A stretch of DNA of 64,000 nt from Litorivicinus sp. (GCA_028339155.1 JAOLBK010000001.1:1-64000), one strand, 5' to 3'; positions 35,265-47,949 are shown, numbered from the stretch's first letter. The notes: generated by a model not told the origin, from the sequence alone. Translations and numbers: made by a program.

Positions 35265-37187
35265 ATGGGTAAGATCATAGGAATCGATCTTGGAACCACC
35301 AATTCGTGTGTGGCCGTACTTGAGGGCGATAAGCCTCGCGTGATTGAAAATGTCGAGGGTGATCGAACCACCCCGTCCATTATTGCGTATACCGATGACG
35401 AGATACTCGTCGGTCAGCCGGCTAAGAGGCAATCGGTTACCAATCCTGTGAATACGTTGTTTGCTACAAAGCGTCTGATTGGTCGTAAATTTAAAGATGA
35501 TGTTGTTCAAAAAGATATCAAAATGGTTCCGTATAAGATTATTGGTGCTGACAACGGTGACGCATGGGTCGAGGTCAATGGTAATAAATTGGCACCGCCT
35601 CAGATTTCCGCAGAAATCTTGAAAAAGATGAAAAAAACTGCCGAAGATTACTTGGGTGAACCTGTTACTGAGGCTGTGATTACAGTGCCGGCTTATTTTA
35701 ACGATAGCCAGCGCCAGGCGACCAAAGATGCCGGTAAGATTGCTGGTCTTGATGTAAAGCGAATCATAAACGAGCCAACCGCTGCGGCTTTGGCATATGG
35801 CATGGACCAAGCGCGTGGTGATTCTATCGTAGCTGTTTATGACTTAGGTGGAGGAACATTTGATATCTCGATCATTGAAATTGCTTCGGTAGACGGAGAG
35901 CACCAGTTTGAGGTGCTTTCCACTAACGGTGATACTTTTTTGGGCGGGGAAGATTTTGATTTAAGGGTTATCGATTACCTCGCTGAATCATTTCAAAACG
36001 ATCAGGGAATGAATCTTAGGGGTGATCCTCTGGCGATGCAGCGGCTGAAGGAGGCTGCTGAGAAAGCTAAAATTGAACTGTCTTCAAGCCAGCAGACAGA
36101 TGTGAACTTGCCGTACATCACTGCTGATGCGAGTGGCCCGAAACATTTAAGCGTCAAGTTAACCCGAGCTAAGCTCGAGTCATTGGTTGAAGATCTGGTT
36201 GAGCGAACTCTTGGGCCTCTCAAGCAGGCATTGGAAGATGCGGGCCATTCTACGTCTGAGATTAATGACGTGATTTTAGTTGGTGGTCAGACCCGGATGC
36301 CGTTAGTCCAAGAAGCAGTTAAGACCTTCTTTGGTAAAGAGCCACGTCGGGACGTGAATCCGGACGAGGCGGTTGCTGTAGGAGCGGCTATTCAAGGGGC
36401 GGTATTGTCAGGTGAGGTGAAGGACGTATTATTGCTGGACGTGACGCCTCTATCGCTTGGTATCGAAACTATGGGCGGTGTAATGACCTCCTTGATTGAC
36501 AAAAATACGACAATTCCAAGTAAAAAGACCCAAGTTTTCTCGACAGCCGAAGATAATCAGACGGCGGTGACTATTCATGTATTGCAGGGTGAGCGCAAGC
36601 AGGCTGGGCAGAACAAGTCGCTTGGGCGTTTTGATTTGGCAGATATCCCACCAGCACCACGAAGCATGCCGCAAATTGAGGTTGCCTTCGATATTGATGC
36701 GAACGGAATCCTGAATGTGTCTGCAAAAGATAAGGCGTCTGGTAAGGAGCAGTCCATAGTAATCAAGGCATCTTCAGGTCTATCGGATGCAGAAATCGAG
36801 CAGATGGTCAAAGATGCGGAGGCTAACGCTGATGCTGATCGTCAGTTTGAAGAGCTGGTCAGCGCAAGAAATACGGCCGATGGAATGGTTCACGCGACCA
36901 GGAAGTCTATGATAGAGGCCGGTGATAAGTTGTCTGATGACGAGAAGGCGCCTGTTGAGACTGCTATCGCTGAGTTGGATGAAGCATTAAAGTCTGATGA
37001 CAAAGATTTGATTCAAGCTAAGACTGCTGCCTTGACGGAGGCTTCTGCGAAAATCGCTGAAAAATTGTATGCGGCTGCGGATGAGTCTGGCGGTAATGGC
37101 CAGTCAGAAGAGACAAGTGATTCAGCGTCGGATGATGATGTGGTCGATGCGGAATTCGAAGAAGTTAAGGATGATGACAAAAAGTGA
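35265..37187 (+). CDS. dnaK: Hsp70 chaperone DnaK
   Basis: 640-residue ATP-driven chaperone. Nucleotide-binding domain with [30 protein letters not shown] and [12 protein letters not shown], linker [18 protein letters not shown], substrate-binding beta domain, helical lid and an acidic tail ending [20 protein letters not shown]. Same strand as grpE and dnaJ, 35 bp before dnaJ. Confidence 0.98.
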   Translation: MGKIIGIDLGTTNSCVAVLEGDKPRVIENVEGDRTTPSIIAYTDDEILVGQPAKRQSVTNPVNTLFATKRLIGRKFKDDVVQKDIKMVPYKIIGADNGDAWVEVNGNKLAPPQISAEILKKMKKTAEDYLGEPVTEAVITVPAYFNDSQRQATKDAGKIAGLDVKRIINEPTAAALAYGMDQARGDSIVAVYDLGGGTFDISIIEIASVDGEHQFEVLSTNGDTFLGGEDFDLRVIDYLAESFQNDQGMNLRGDPLAMQRLKEAAEKAKIELSSSQQTDVNLPYITADASGPKHLSVKLTRAKLESLVEDLVERTLGPLKQALEDAGHSTSEINDVILVGGQTRMPLVQEAVKTFFGKEPRRDVNPDEAVAVGAAIQGAVLSGEVKDVLLLDVTPLSLGIETMGGVMTSLIDKNTTIPSKKTQVFSTAEDNQTAVTIHVLQGERKQAGQNKSLGRFDLADIPPAPRSMPQIEVAFDIDANGILNVSAKDKASGKEQSIVIKASSGLSDAEIEQMVKDAEANADADRQFEELVSARNTADGMVHATRKSMIEAGDKLSDDEKAPVETAIAELDEALKSDDKDLIQAKTAALTEASAKIAEKLYAAADESGGNGQSEETSDSASDDDVVDAEFEEVKDDDKK

Positions 37188-37222
37188 GTTCGGGAATCCA
37201 AATCTCAGGTAGGGAGAGCTGA

Positions 37223-38353
37223 GTGGCTAAGCGCGATTATTATGAGACTTTGGGCGTATCTTCTGATGTATCTGAGGGTGATCTAAAAAAGGCTTATCGT
37301 CGCTTGGCCATGAAATGTCATCCAGATCGTCATCCAGATGATGCGGAGGCTGAAGGAAAGTTTAAGGAATTGTCTGCGGCCTACGAAGTTCTGTCGGATG
37401 CCGATAAGCGAGCAGCCTATGATAGGCATGGGCATGCGGCTTTTGAAGGTATGGGCAGCGCTGGCGGACCCCAGGCTGACGGAGGTAGTTTTTCGGACAT
37501 CTTTGGTGACGTGTTCGGTGATATTTTTGGTGGCGGTGGTTCGGGAGGGGCGCGCGCCTCTGGACACCGAGGCAGCGATTTACGTTACACCCTCGATCTG
37601 ACCTTAGAAGAAGCTGTTTTTGGTGTAGAGAAAACAATCCGTATCCCTCGTTTAGCTGGGTGCAATACCTGCCATGGAAGTGGTGCGAAGCCGGGCTCTT
37701 CGCCTAAGACTTGTCAAACATGCAAGGGCCAAGGGCAGGTTCGGATGCAGCAAGGATTTTTTGCGATTCAGCAGACGTGTCCGCGCTGTCATGGGCAGGG
37801 TAAGGTTGTTTCTAATCCTTGCGGGGATTGTGGCGGACAAGGTCGCAAAGAGGAATCCAAAACCTTGTCGGCCAAGATTCCGGCCGGCGTCGACACGGGT
37901 GATCGAATTCGTTTGTCGGGTGAAGGCGAGGCTGGCGCAAATGGCGGGCCATCAGGTGATCTTTATGTTCAAGTCAATGTTCGGGACCATCGAATTTTCA
38001 AGCGGGATGCTAAAGACCTTTATTGTGAAGTTCCGATTTCCTTTACTGATGCGGCACTTGGCGGGGAGCTTGAGGTGCCTACGTTAAATGGGCGTGTAAA
38101 AGTCAAAATTCCGGAAGGAACTCAAACGAGTAAGATATTTCGCGTTCGTGCCAAGGGGGTGAAACAGGTTCGAGGTGGCCCGCAGGGTGATTTGCTTTGC
38201 CGTGTTGTTGTTGAAACACCAGTTAATTTGACGGGCAAGCAAAGAGAGCTTATGCAAGAATTGCATGCCACGCTCAATCATAAAGCCCATGCGCCACGAC
38301 GAGACGGGTGGTTTGATAGCGTTAAATCGTTTTTTGATGAGATGAAGCTCTGA
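37223..38353 (+). CDS. dnaJ: Hsp40 co-chaperone DnaJ
   Basis: 376-residue co-chaperone stimulating DnaK ATPase. GTG start. J domain with HPD (CHPDRHPDD, ~33-35), Gly/Phe-rich segment (~75-110), four zinc CxxCxGxG repeats ([32 protein letters not shown]) and C-terminal substrate domains. Its TGA overlaps the dapB ATG by one base (TGATG). Confidence 0.98.
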   Translation: MAKRDYYETLGVSSDVSEGDLKKAYRRLAMKCHPDRHPDDAEAEGKFKELSAAYEVLSDADKRAAYDRHGHAAFEGMGSAGGPQADGGSFSDIFGDVFGDIFGGGGSGGARASGHRGSDLRYTLDLTLEEAVFGVEKTIRIPRLAGCNTCHGSGAKPGSSPKTCQTCKGQGQVRMQQGFFAIQQTCPRCHGQGKVVSNPCGDCGGQGRKEESKTLSAKIPAGVDTGDRIRLSGEGEAGANGGPSGDLYVQVNVRDHRIFKRDAKDLYCEVPISFTDAALGGELEVPTLNGRVKVKIPEGTQTSKIFRVRAKGVKQVRGGPQGDLLCRVVVETPVNLTGKQRELMQELHATLNHKAHAPRRDGWFDSVKSFFDEMKL

Positions 38354-39153
38354 TGACTAAAATAGTGATTACGGGTGCCTCAGGTAAGATGGGGCGCTCG
38401 TTGATCGAGGCGACGCTGGCAGCTGATCCAGATTACTTATTGGGAGCGACGGCGCGGCCTTCTTCGACTTTAATTGGGGTGGACGCAGGAGAGTTGGTCG
38501 GTTACGGACATCATTCTGCGCCGATTGCCAATAGCTTGTCTGAGTTTCTGCCAAAATCGCCAGTAATTATCGATTTTACAGCAATTGATGCGACGCTTTT
38601 GCATTTGCAAGACTGTATTAGGCATCAATGTCCGATCGTTATTGGTACTACCGGTTTTTCAGAGGCTGATGAGGCACTCATTCATGATGCTTCTACGCAA
38701 ATTCCTATTGTCTATGCCCCTAACTTTAGTGTGGGTGTCAACCTTGTATTGGACCTGCTTGATAGAACCGCTCGCATTTTAGGCGACTCGGTCGATGTGG
38801 AAGTATTAGAAGCCCATCACAGGAACAAAGTGGACGCGCCGAGTGGGACTGCACTTGCGATGGGCCGAGTGGTTGCCGCTGCTTTAAAACGAGATTTCTC
38901 GAAAGTAGCAGTATATGGTCGTGAGGGTCAAGAAGGTGCGCGCCCACGTGAGCAAATTGGATTTGCGACAGTTCGAGCTGGTGATATTGTGGGCGAGCAT
39001 ACGGTATTGTTTGCCTCAGAAGGTGAGCGGATTGAGATTACTCACAAGGCTAGCAACCGAAGGACGTTTGCAGACGGTGCCATTCGAGCAGCTGTTTGGT
39101 TGGGGGAAAAAAGCCCTGGGCTCTATGGTATGCGGGATGTCCTCGATTTGTAG
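38353..39153 (+). CDS. dapB: 4-hydroxy-tetrahydrodipicolinate reductase
   Basis: 266-residue NAD(P)H enzyme of lysine and meso-diaminopimelate synthesis. Rossmann motif [25 protein letters not shown], and the catalytic [16 protein letters not shown] block. Coupled to dnaJ by start-stop overlap; the order dnaJ-dapB-carA is standard in gammaproteobacteria. Confidence 0.97.
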   Translation: MTKIVITGASGKMGRSLIEATLAADPDYLLGATARPSSTLIGVDAGELVGYGHHSAPIANSLSEFLPKSPVIIDFTAIDATLLHLQDCIRHQCPIVIGTTGFSEADEALIHDASTQIPIVYAPNFSVGVNLVLDLLDRTARILGDSVDVEVLEAHHRNKVDAPSGTALAMGRVVAAALKRDFSKVAVYGREGQEGARPREQIGFATVRAGDIVGEHTVLFASEGERIEITHKASNRRTFADGAIRAAVWLGEKSPGLYGMRDVLDL

Positions 39154-39228
39154 CATATTCTTAATCTCATAGACTTTTGCGTCGTACCTCCCTAAAATAT
39201 CACCTCAATCGCTCGGCCACCGTCGAGT

Positions 39229-39247
39229 CTGTCGAGACAGAGGACCC
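39229..39247 (+). promoter_or_regulatory. Hairpin beside the carA ribosome-binding site
   Basis: TCTGT-CGAG-ACAGA forms a 5-bp stem with a tetraloop whose 3' arm runs into the AGAGGA Shine-Dalgarno ahead of TTG 39252. Partial occlusion of initiation is possible. The rest of the 98-bp dapB-carA gap shows no clear ArgR or pyrimidine leader. Confidence 0.35.
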
Positions 39248-39251
39248 CCGG

Positions 39252-40388
39252 TTGAATTCTCGTGCAATTTTAATTCTTGCGGATGGCACTCAGTTTGCTG
39301 GCCGCTCTATAGGTGCTGACGGATATTCAGTCGGCGAAGTCGTATTTAATACTGCGATGACGGGTTATCAGGAAATTCTGACAGACCCCTCTTATGCGCG
39401 GCAGCTCGTAACGTTGACATATCCGCACATTGGGAATACTGGCGTTAATCCTGAAGATCAAGAGTCCAATTGCATTCATGCAGCCGGCTTGATTATTCGA
39501 GACCTCCCTTTCGCACATAGTAACTTCCGGGCATGCGAGTCTTTAGATTCATATTTACGTAGAGAAGGTGTGGTTGGAATTGCAGATATCGATACACGCA
39601 AGTTAACTCGTATTTTGCGAGAAAAAGGTGCGCAAGGAGGAGTAATTGTTGCGGGTTCAGAAGCGGACCAGCAGCCTTCACTAGCTGATGCGCAGGAGCA
39701 TTTGTTGAGTTTTCCAGGTCTTCCTGGAATGGATCTTGTGCAAGAAGTCACAACGACTGAGCCGTATGAATGGATAGAAAAAACTTTGCGATTAGATGGA
39801 TCTAGTAGCCAGATTGGTGACATTCGATTCCATGTGGTCGTCTATGATTATGGTGTTAAGCGGAATATTTTGCGTATGTTGGTGGATCGCGGTTGTCGGC
39901 TGACGGTCGTGCCTGCTAAAACTTCAGCGAATGATGTCTTAGCTATGAATCCAGACGGCATCTTTCTTTCTAACGGCCCTGGGGATCCGGAGCCTTGTGT
40001 TTATGCGATTAAGGCGATTAAGGCGATCCTGGAAACTAAGATTCCAGTATTTGGAATTTGTTTGGGACATCAGCTGCTGGGCCTTGCTTCGGGTGCTAGA
40101 ACGATGAAGATGAAGTTTGGTCATCATGGCGCAAATCATCCTGTTCAGGATCTGCGTAGTGGTGCTGTATTGATCACAAGCCAGAATCATGGCTTTGCGA
40201 TTGATGAGGCGAGTATGCCCGTCGTGCTCAAGACGACGCACAGGTCATTATTTGATCAGTCATTGCAAGGTATTGAGCGCGTCGATCGGCCCGCATTCGG
40301 CTTCCAGGGCCATCCCGAGGCGAGCCCGGGCCCTCACGATGCGGCCCCTATGTTTGATCAATTTATTGCGTATATGGAGGCTTGCTAA
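39252..40388 (+). CDS. carA: Carbamoyl-phosphate synthase small subunit
   Basis: 378-residue glutamine amidotransferase subunit supplying ammonia to CarB. TTG 39252 is preferred (AGAGGA 7 nt upstream) since the protein then begins [15 protein letters not shown] like E. coli CarA; the frame is open further to TTG 39177, which would add 25 unconserved residues. Catalytic Cys in [11 protein letters not shown] and His/Glu in [11 protein letters not shown]. Stop overlaps the carB ATG (TAATG). Confidence 0.95.
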   Translation: MNSRAILILADGTQFAGRSIGADGYSVGEVVFNTAMTGYQEILTDPSYARQLVTLTYPHIGNTGVNPEDQESNCIHAAGLIIRDLPFAHSNFRACESLDSYLRREGVVGIADIDTRKLTRILREKGAQGGVIVAGSEADQQPSLADAQEHLLSFPGLPGMDLVQEVTTTEPYEWIEKTLRLDGSSSQIGDIRFHVVVYDYGVKRNILRMLVDRGCRLTVVPAKTSANDVLAMNPDGIFLSNGPGDPEPCVYAIKAIKAILETKIPVFGICLGHQLLGLASGARTMKMKFGHHGANHPVQDLRSGAVLITSQNHGFAIDEASMPVVLKTTHRSLFDQSLQGIERVDRPAFGFQGHPEASPGPHDAAPMFDQFIAYMEAC

Positions 40389-43300
40389 TGCCTAGGCGCA
40401 ACGACCTCGAATCCATTCTTATTATCGGCGCAGGCCCTATTGTAATTGGTCAAGCATGTGAGTTTGATTATTCTGGTGCGCAGGCGTGCAAAGCGCTGCG
40501 TGAAGAGGGGTTTCGCGTCATTCTAGTGAATTCGAATCCTGCTACTATTATGACAGACCCGGCAATGGCTGATTCGACTTATATAGAGCCGATCCGCTGG
40601 CAATCCGTTGCGAAGATAATCGAAAAAGAACGTCCAAGCGCCCTGTTGCCGACTATGGGCGGCCAGACTGCACTGAACTGCGCACTTGATCTTGATCGCG
40701 AGGGGGTGCTTTCGAAGTATGGCGTGCAATTAATTGGTGCGGATGCGGATGCCATAGACAAAGCTGAAGATCGAGCAAGGTTTGATATGGCGATGAAGTC
40801 TATTGGGCTCGAGACACCGAGAAGTCATATAGCGCATACGATGAGTGAGGCCCTGGCGGCGGCTGAAGATCTGGGTTTTCCATGTATCATTCGTCCATCC
40901 TTTACTATGGGTGGATCTGGTGGGGGCGTGGCTTATAATTGCGAAGAATTTGAAGAAATATGTGAGAGGGGCTTCGATTTATCGCCAACCAATGAACTCT
41001 TGATCGATGAGTCGCTTCTTGGCTGGAAAGAATTTGAAATGGAGGTCGTGAGAGATTGTCACGACAATTGTATTATTGTTTGTTCTATCGAAAATTTAGA
41101 CCCTATGGGTGTGCATACTGGTGATTCCATTACGGTTGCGCCAGCGCAAACACTGACCGACAAGGAGTACCAAATCATGCGCAATGCCTCGATCAAGGTA
41201 TTGCGTGAAATTGGTATCGAAACGGGTGGTTCTAATGTGCAATTTGCGGTTAATCCGGAGGATGGTCGTTTAGTTGTGATTGAAATGAATCCCCGGGTAT
41301 CCCGCTCTTCAGCCTTAGCATCTAAAGCTACCGGATTTCCGATCGCTAAAGTTGCTGCAAAACTTGCAGTTGGCTATACCTTGGATGAACTGGCCAACGA
41401 AATTACTGGCGGTGTCACCCCGGTATCTTTTGAACCTACAATTGATTATGTAGTGACGAAGGTGCCCCGATTTACGTTCGAGAAATTCCCTCAGGCAGAT
41501 AATCGCCTCACGACGCAGATGAAGTCAGTGGGCGAGGTAATGGCGATTGGTCGGACCTTCCAGGAGTCTTTGCAAAAAGCTCTGCGTGGACTCGAAATTG
41601 GTGTCTCAGGTCTTGATCCTGCATTTGAGTGGGAATCAGAAGATTCTATTTTAGCCATGAAGCATGAGTTAGCGAATCCTGGTCCGAGACGTCTGTGGTG
41701 TGTCGCTGATGCGTTGCGAAGTGGTATGAGCTTAGATGATTTGTATCAGGTGTCGAGAATTGACCCCTGGTTTTTGGCGCAAATCGAAGACTTGATCTGG
41801 GAAGAAGCGGGATTAACAGAAATGGCGCTTTCGGATCTTAATCGTGATGTATTGTTTCGTTTGAAGCGAAAGGGCTTTAGTGACAGTCGGCTAGCGAGTT
41901 TGCTGGACGTTACTGAAAAAGAGCTTCGTGAGCGTCGGCTGAAATTCGATATTCGTCCGGTCTATAAGCGTGTTGATACCTGTGCGGGCGAGTTTGCGAC
42001 GCCTACTGCTTATTTGTACTCTACTTACGAAGAAGAGTGTGAGGCTAACCCTTCGACCCGCGATAAAATTATGGTGTTAGGTGGAGGGCCGAACCGAATT
42101 GGTCAGGGAATCGAGTTCGATTATTGTTGCGTTCACGCTGCGTTTGCGATGCGTGAAGATGGTTATGAGACCATTATGGTGAATTGTAATCCCGAGACTG
42201 TTTCAACAGATTATGACACCTCTGATCGCTTGTTTTTCGAGCCGGTGACCCTAGAGGATGTGCTTTCTATAGTGCACCTTGAGAAGCCGAAAGGCGTAAT
42301 TGTTCAGTTTGGGGGGCAGACGCCCTTAAAATTGGCGCGTGATCTCGAGGCAGCTGGTGTGCCGATTATTGGGACCTCTCCAGAGGCCATTGATCGGGCT
42401 GAAGATCGGGAGCGTTTTCAGCAGATGGTAACTCGACTGGGACTGAAGCAGCCAGCTAACGCGACAGTTCGCAGTCTTGAGGAGGGCTTATTGCACTCTG
42501 AGAAAATTGGTTTTCCGCTCGTTGTTCGGCCTTCGTACGTCTTGGGCGGGAGGGCGATGGAGATTGTATCCAATCAGGGTGAGCTCAAAAGGTACTTGCG
42601 GGATGCTGTTATAGCCAGTGATGACTCGCCGGTACTTTTGGATCATTTCCTCGACTCAGCCATTGAGGTGGATATAGATGCAGTCAGTGACGGCGAGCAC
42701 GTCGTGATTGGTGCGATCATGGAACATATCGAGCAAGCGGGGGTGCATTCAGGTGATTCGGCTTGTTCGTTGCCGCCTTATAGTTTGCCGAAAAGTACCC
42801 AGGATAAAATTCGTGATCAAGTAATTCGTATGGCGCAAGAACTTAATGTAATAGGTTTGATGAACGTTCAAATGGCGGTCCAGGGCGATGATGTGTTTGT
42901 GATTGAGGTTAATCCTCGCGCTTCGCGGACGGTCCCTTTTGTCTCCAAGTGCATTGGAATGTCTTTGGCGAAAGTCGCTGCCCGCTGCATGGCTGGCAGC
43001 AGCTTAGCAGAGCAAGGATTTACCAAAGAGATCATTCCTCCCTATTTTAGTGTGAAAGAGTCTGTATTTCCGTTTGCTAAGTTCCCTGGTGTCGATCCAA
43101 TCCTAGGGCCTGAAATGAAGTCAACTGGTGAGGGTATGGGGACCGGAGACAGCTTTGACGAGGCATTTGCAAAAGCGCACTCAGCAACGGGAGATCGACT
43201 CCCGGAAATCGGAAGAGCATTTATTTCAGTGCGCGATGCGGACAAAGAGCGCGTACTGATTTTGGCGAGATCTTTGGTGGATATGGGATTTGATCTGGTT

Positions 43301-43612
43301 GCGACTGGTGGAACCAGAGAGTATCTTAATTGCAATGATGTTTCCTGCCAGCATGTGAATAAGGTAATGGAAGGTCGGCCAAATATTGTTGATATGATCA
43401 AAAATAATGCCATTTCATTTATTGTAAATACGACAGAGGGTCGCCAGGCAATCATGGATTCGTCCACTATTCGTCGATCGGCGCTTAACCGTAAAGTGTG
43501 TTATGCGACTACACTAGCCGGCGGTGAATCGATTGTTCGCGCCTTAAAGTTTGGCGATGAGCGTGAAGTACGTAGGTTGCAGGATTTGCACCGTCGACTT
43601 GAAGTGAATTAA
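40388..43612 (+). CDS. carB: Carbamoyl-phosphate synthase large subunit
   Basis: 1074-residue synthase making carbamoyl phosphate for arginine and pyrimidines. Two homologous ATP-grasp halves ([22 protein letters not shown] and [22 protein letters not shown]), an oligomerisation domain between them and a C-terminal MGS-type allosteric domain ([18 protein letters not shown] ...). GGAGG is 6 nt before ATG 40388. Confidence 0.98.
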   Translation: MPRRNDLESILIIGAGPIVIGQACEFDYSGAQACKALREEGFRVILVNSNPATIMTDPAMADSTYIEPIRWQSVAKIIEKERPSALLPTMGGQTALNCALDLDREGVLSKYGVQLIGADADAIDKAEDRARFDMAMKSIGLETPRSHIAHTMSEALAAAEDLGFPCIIRPSFTMGGSGGGVAYNCEEFEEICERGFDLSPTNELLIDESLLGWKEFEMEVVRDCHDNCIIVCSIENLDPMGVHTGDSITVAPAQTLTDKEYQIMRNASIKVLREIGIETGGSNVQFAVNPEDGRLVVIEMNPRVSRSSALASKATGFPIAKVAAKLAVGYTLDELANEITGGVTPVSFEPTIDYVVTKVPRFTFEKFPQADNRLTTQMKSVGEVMAIGRTFQESLQKALRGLEIGVSGLDPAFEWESEDSILAMKHELANPGPRRLWCVADALRSGMSLDDLYQVSRIDPWFLAQIEDLIWEEAGLTEMALSDLNRDVLFRLKRKGFSDSRLASLLDVTEKELRERRLKFDIRPVYKRVDTCAGEFATPTAYLYSTYEEECEANPSTRDKIMVLGGGPNRIGQGIEFDYCCVHAAFAMREDGYETIMVNCNPETVSTDYDTSDRLFFEPVTLEDVLSIVHLEKPKGVIVQFGGQTPLKLARDLEAAGVPIIGTSPEAIDRAEDRERFQQMVTRLGLKQPANATVRSLEEGLLHSEKIGFPLVVRPSYVLGGRAMEIVSNQGELKRYLRDAVIASDDSPVLLDHFLDSAIEVDIDAVSDGEHVVIGAIMEHIEQAGVHSGDSACSLPPYSLPKSTQDKIRDQVIRMAQELNVIGLMNVQMAVQGDDVFVIEVNPRASRTVPFVSKCIGMSLAKVAARCMAGSSLAEQGFTKEIIPPYFSVKESVFPFAKFPGVDPILGPEMKSTGEGMGTGDSFDEAFAKAHSATGDRLPEIGRAFISVRDADKERVLILARSLVDMGFDLVATGGTREYLNCNDVSCQHVNKVMEGRPNIVDMIKNNAISFIVNTTEGRQAIMDSSTIRRSALNRKVCYATTLAGGESIVRALKFGDEREVRRLQDLHRRLEVN

Positions 43613-43623
43613 TAGGACTAATT

Positions 43624-44100
43624 ATGAGCAAGATTCCGATGACACTAGCCGGAGAGCGGGCGCTTCGTGAGGAACTGGCGCGGCTCAAGCAGGTTGAGCG
43701 ACCTCGCATTATCCAAGCAATTGCCGAAGCTCGAGAGCATGGAGACTTGAAAGAAAACGCCGAGTATCATGCGGCCCGCGAACAGCAGGGATTTTGCGAG
43801 GGACGAGTTAAGGATATTGAAGGTAAGTTATCTTTTGCGCAGGTTATCGATATCACCCAGATTGAGAATACTGGTAAAGTGATTTTCGGCGTCACTGTGA
43901 CGATATTAAGCCTGGCCACAGGTCAGACTGTGATTTATCGGATTGTGGGTGAGGATGAGGCCGATGTTAAAAATGGGAAAATTTCGGTTACCTCGCCGAT
44001 CGCCCGTGCCTTAATCGGTAAAGAAGTGGGTGATGAGGTTTGTGTGCAAACTCCAGGCGGCATTGTTGAGTATGAAATCGAGGCAGTGGTGTATATCTGA
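43624..44100 (+). CDS. greA: Transcription elongation factor GreA
   Basis: 158-residue factor that rescues backtracked RNA polymerase. N-terminal coiled coil with [18 protein letters not shown] and the acidic tip region [18 protein letters not shown], followed by an FKBP-like domain with [16 protein letters not shown]. 11 bp after carB, hence likely in the same transcript. Confidence 0.97.
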   Translation: MSKIPMTLAGERALREELARLKQVERPRIIQAIAEAREHGDLKENAEYHAAREQQGFCEGRVKDIEGKLSFAQVIDITQIENTGKVIFGVTVTILSLATGQTVIYRIVGEDEADVKNGKISVTSPIARALIGKEVGDEVCVQTPGGIVEYEIEAVVYI

Positions 44101-44102
44101 GT

Positions 44103-44405
44103 TTAGAGCGGGCGAATCAGGTTGGAAAGACGGGGATTCGGATTCTCGGTAGGGCGAAAAATTAGAGCCATTGTACCGGTCGTCTGTATACACTGAGCAT
44201 CGGTTTTCTCGCACAGCGATTCGATCAATTTTTTACGTATATCGCGTTCAGCTCTTACTTTAACTTTAACTAATTCGTGATCATTGAGGGCTCGATTTAG
44301 TTCGTCAACTACCCCAGCTGAGATGCCTTGATCACCAATTAGTACGACCGGTTTTAGATGATGCCCGATCGCACGCATTTGTTTTTTGCGTACTGACGTT
44401 AACAT
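44103..44405 (-). CDS. yhbY: CRM-domain RNA-binding protein YhbY
   Basis: 100-residue ribosome-associated protein binding pre-50S rRNA in relatives. MLTSVRKKQMRAIGHHLKPVVLIGDQGIS contains the GxxG-like loop of the CRM fold, followed by LIESLCEKTDAQCIQTTGTMALIFRP. ATG 44405 is preferred, with AGGAG upstream; a longer frame to 44456 overlaps rlmE. Divergent from rlmE, convergent with greA. Confidence 0.93.
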   Translation of the reverse strand: MLTSVRKKQMRAIGHHLKPVVLIGDQGISAGVVDELNRALNDHELVKVKVRAERDIRKKLIESLCEKTDAQCIQTTGTMALIFRPTENPNPRLSNLIRPL

Positions 44406-44449
44406 AGATAGCGATCTCCTATTGAGGGCGCGAGAGTGTAGAGCAAAAG

Positions 44450-45070
44450 ATGGCACGATCCAAGTCCAGCGAAAGCTGGTTGAGAGAGCATTTTAATGAC
44501 CAATATGTGCAGAAGGCCCGAGCAGAGGGGCGGCGGTCTCGTGCAAGCTTTAAGCTGGAAGAGGTGCAGGCCAAATATCATCTCGTAAAGCGAGGTAACG
44601 TCGTGGTTGATCTTGGCGCTGCGCCTGGAGGCTGGACTGAGCTTGTTTCGGAATGGACGGGTACCGGAGGTTTAGTTTTTGCTTTGGATATTTTGCCAAT
44701 GGATTCAATCGCTGATGTTGACATACTTCTTGGCGATTTCACTGAGCGTGAAGTCTTGGCTGAGTTGATGTCTCGATTGAATGGCCGTACTGTTGATGTA
44801 GTTCTATCGGACATGGCTCCGAATATGTCCGGCAACAAATCTGTGGATCAGCCGCGTGCTATGTATTTATGCGAATTGGCTTTGGAATTTGCGCGAGGAG
44901 CACTAACTCCGGGTGGTTCTTTTTTTCTCAAAATCTTTCATGGCGAAGGATTTGATGATTTTTTAAAAGAGCTTCGTTTGGGATTTTCGAGGGTTAAGAT
45001 GCGCAAGCCAGCGGCATCGAGAGCGCGCAGTAGGGAGACCTATTTTTTGGCGACAGGATTTCGTGGTTGA
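44450..45070 (+). CDS. rlmE: 23S rRNA 2'-O-ribose methyltransferase RlmE (FtsJ)
   Basis: 206-residue SAM enzyme methylating U2552 of 23S rRNA. RRSRASFKLEEVQAKYHLV supplies the catalytic lysine, DLGAAPGGWTELVSE binds SAM, DVVLSDMAPNMSGNK and FFLKIFHGEG complete the K-D-K-E tetrad. Followed by ftsH, as in E. coli. Confidence 0.97.
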   Translation: MARSKSSESWLREHFNDQYVQKARAEGRRSRASFKLEEVQAKYHLVKRGNVVVDLGAAPGGWTELVSEWTGTGGLVFALDILPMDSIADVDILLGDFTEREVLAELMSRLNGRTVDVVLSDMAPNMSGNKSVDQPRAMYLCELALEFARGALTPGGSFFLKIFHGEGFDDFLKELRLGFSRVKMRKPAASRARSRETYFLATGFRG

Positions 45071-45153
45071 TAGCACTTTAGATTTGGCTGTTATGCCCAA
45101 ATAAACGTTTATATATTGGAGAGGACGAACTCTTCGAACAATTGGAGAAATGC

Positions 45154-47100
45154 ATGGCGAGAAATTTGGTTCTATGGTTGGTAATAGCGGCCGTTTTGTT
45201 GACTGTATTCAATAATTTTAGTGTCGAAAGCAAGTCACAACAGATTAACTATTCGCAGTTTGTAGAAGAAGTGAATCGCGATCAAATCCGTAGAGTTGTG
45301 ATTCAAGGGCAATCGATTATCGCAACCCGTTCGAATGGTGATATCTACGAAACTGTGCGTCCAACGATCGAAGATCCCGGCTTAATGAATGATTTGATTC
45401 AACACAACGTCGTTGTAGAGGGGCGAAAGCCGGAGCAGCAATCAGTCTGGATGCAACTTCTTGTGGCGGCATTTCCTGTTCTAATTATTCTTGCGATATT
45501 CATGTTTTTTATGCGTCAAATGCAAGGTGGAATGGGTGGTGGTAAGGGCGGCCCAATGTCATTCGGAAAATCTAAGGCTCGTCTAATTGGGGAAGATCAA
45601 ATCAAAACGACATTTGCTGATGTGGCAGGTTGTGATGAGGCGAAAGACGATGTCGAAGAGTTGGTCCAATTTTTAAAGGATCCTGGTAAATTCCAGCGTT
45701 TGGGAGGGCGGATTCCTCGCGGTATTCTGATGGCGGGTCCTCCGGGTACGGGCAAAACGTTGCTTGCTAAAGCAATTGCGGGAGAGGCTAAAGTACCGTT
45801 TTTTACGATCTCTGGGTCTGATTTTGTTGAGATGTTTGTGGGTGTTGGTGCTTCCCGGGTCCGTGATATGTTTGAGCAAGCCAAGAAGCAAGCTCCTTGT
45901 ATTATTTTTATCGATGAAATCGATGCTGTTGGTCGCCAACGTGGAGCTGGCCTTGGTGGCGGCCACGACGAGCGTGAGCAAACGCTTAATCAGCTATTAG
46001 TCGAAATGGATGGATTTGACGCTAACGATGGTGTGATCGTGATTGCAGCGACAAACCGCCCAGATGTTTTGGACTCTGCACTGCTGCGTCCGGGACGATT
46101 CGATCGCCAGGTAGTAGTCGGGTTGCCAGATATACGGGGCCGGGAGCAGATTTTGAAAGTGCATATGCGTAAATCGCCAGTGGCACCTGAGGTAGATCCA
46201 GGGATTATAGCCAGAGGGACACCTGGTTTCTCAGGAGCAGACCTTGCCAATTTGGTGAACGAGGCATCTCTTTTCGCTGCGCGCTCAAGTGTGCGAGTCG
46301 TTTCGATGAGCCACTTTGAGCAGGCTAAAGATAAGATAATGATGGGTGCTGAGCGCAAATCCATGGTGATGAAGGAATCTGAGAAAAGGAATACAGCATT
46401 CCACGAGGCGGGCCATGCGATTGTGGGTCGATTGATGCCGGAGCATGATCCGGTCTATAAAGTTTCAATCATCCCACGAGGTCGTGCTCTGGGAGTGACT
46501 ATGTTTTTGCCAGAAGAGGATAAATATAGCCATTCGAAGCGTGGTTTGATGAGTCAGATTTGTTCTCTTTACGGGGGTCGTATTGCAGAAGAACTGACCC
46601 TTGGTGCTGACGGAGTCACGACAGGGGCCTCCAACGACATTCAGCGGGCTACATCGATCGCCCGTAATATGGTTACCAAATGGGGCCTGTCGGAAAAACT
46701 AGGTCCTCAAATGTATGATGATGAGGATAATGAGCCATTTCTCGGCCGTTCAATGAGCCGAACCACGAATGGTCAATCCGACGAAACGTCGCGTATGATC
46801 GACGAAGAGGTCAAAGATATTTTAGATTCCTGCTACCGCCGGGCTAAGCAGACACTCGAAGATCATATGGACCATTTGAATTTGATGGCTGACGCGCTAA
46901 TGGAGTATGAAACTATTGACGCTAAGCAAATTGATCAGATTATGGAAGGCAAGCATCCTGGGCCTCCTGAAGCATGGAATGATAGTGATAAGCCGCAAGG
47001 CGGTGGTTCTTCTGACAGTCATGATGATCTTAGCGAAGAGCCCGTTAATTCGGGCGATACCGGTGATCAACCTGATGGAGGACCGGCGACCACAACTTAA
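45154..47100 (+). CDS. ftsH: ATP-dependent zinc metalloprotease FtsH
   Basis: 648-residue membrane AAA protease. ATG 45154 chosen (GGAG 6 nt upstream). Two N-terminal membrane helices (~4-22, ~100-120), Walker [10 protein letters not shown], Walker B IIFIDEID, second region of homology and zinc site HEAGH with a downstream [18 protein letters not shown]-terminal tail is Gly/Ser/Asp-rich. Degrades membrane proteins and heat-shock sigma factor in relatives. Confidence 0.98.
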   Translation: MARNLVLWLVIAAVLLTVFNNFSVESKSQQINYSQFVEEVNRDQIRRVVIQGQSIIATRSNGDIYETVRPTIEDPGLMNDLIQHNVVVEGRKPEQQSVWMQLLVAAFPVLIILAIFMFFMRQMQGGMGGGKGGPMSFGKSKARLIGEDQIKTTFADVAGCDEAKDDVEELVQFLKDPGKFQRLGGRIPRGILMAGPPGTGKTLLAKAIAGEAKVPFFTISGSDFVEMFVGVGASRVRDMFEQAKKQAPCIIFIDEIDAVGRQRGAGLGGGHDEREQTLNQLLVEMDGFDANDGVIVIAATNRPDVLDSALLRPGRFDRQVVVGLPDIRGREQILKVHMRKSPVAPEVDPGIIARGTPGFSGADLANLVNEASLFAARSSVRVVSMSHFEQAKDKIMMGAERKSMVMKESEKRNTAFHEAGHAIVGRLMPEHDPVYKVSIIPRGRALGVTMFLPEEDKYSHSKRGLMSQICSLYGGRIAEELTLGADGVTTGASNDIQRATSIARNMVTKWGLSEKLGPQMYDDEDNEPFLGRSMSRTTNGQSDETSRMIDEEVKDILDSCYRRAKQTLEDHMDHLNLMADALMEYETIDAKQIDQIMEGKHPGPPEAWNDSDKPQGGGSSDSHDDLSEEPVNSGDTGDQPDGGPATTT

Positions 47101-47106
47101 ACTGTG

Positions 47107-47949
47107 ATGAAGAAGCTTACTTGGCCGGGTCTAGGCTTTAATGAGCCACAGATCATGGCCATCCTTAATGTGACTCCTAATTCATTTTCCGATGGGGGCG
47201 TGCTTTATCGGAGTGGGGTTTTAATCGGAGCCTTAGTTGATCGTGCTGCTCAAGCATTGGCAGCGGGCGCGAGCATTCTTGATGTGGGCGGTGAAAGTAC
47301 GCGTCCTGGTGCTGATTCTGTTCAGGTCGAGGAGGAGCTTGAGCGGGTGATACCTTCGATTGAGGCCTTAAACGCGCGTTTTGACGCAGTTATTTCGGTA
47401 GATACTTCAACACCTGAGGTTATGGAGGCAGCTCAGCCAGCAGGCGCGCAACTCATTAATGACGTTCGGGCTTTGACGCGGCCAGGGGCGCTTGCAGCAG
47501 CAGTGAAGACTGGCCTACCAGTCTGTTTGATGCACATGCAGGGAACTCCGCAAACTATGCAAGCGGAGCCGATATATAAGAATGTCGTGTCTGATGTTTT
47601 GCAATGGTTGCTGGCGCGAGCCGACGTTTGCCAGACGGCCGGGCTCGGTCGTGACCAAATATTAATAGATCCAGGGTTTGGCTTCGGAAAGACGCTGGAG
47701 CATAACGTGCTTTTATTTCACTCATTGAGCCAATTCATTCAAGCGGGTTATCCAGTCATGGTTGGGGTTTCTAAGAAAGCGATGATTGGCCAAATCATAG
47801 GTCGGCCAGTTGCTCAGAGAATTGTTGGAAGTGCGGTTGCGTCTGCACTAGCAGCGCAGCTTGGAGCTGCAATTTTGAGGGTACATGATGTGGTTGAGAC
47901 CAGAGATGCGATGAGAGTGATGCAGATGCTAGTTCAAGGACAGCAATAA
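47107..47949 (+). CDS. folP: Dihydropteroate synthase
   Basis: 280-residue TIM-barrel enzyme of folate synthesis. IMAILNVTPNSFSDGG, ASILDVGGESTRPGA, VISVDTSTPEVM and the loop HMQGTPQTMQ are diagnostic. ATG 47107 or the adjacent GTG 47104 could start it. Abuts glmM; the order ftsH-folP-glmM is conserved. Confidence 0.97.
   Translation: MKKLTWPGLGFNEPQIMAILNVTPNSFSDGGVLYRSGVLIGALVDRAAQALAAGASILDVGGESTRPGADSVQVEEELERVIPSIEALNARFDAVISVDTSTPEVMEAAQPAGAQLINDVRALTRPGALAAAVKTGLPVCLMHMQGTPQTMQAEPIYKNVVSDVLQWLLARADVCQTAGLGRDQILIDPGFGFGKTLEHNVLLFHSLSQFIQAGYPVMVGVSKKAMIGQIIGRPVAQRIVGSAVASALAAQLGAAILRVHDVVETRDAMRVMQMLVQGQQ

Noticed and set aside
35160-35810. 216-codon ORF antisense to dnaK
   Set aside because: Shadow of a highly conserved gene; high Ile/Asn/His composition from reverse reading.
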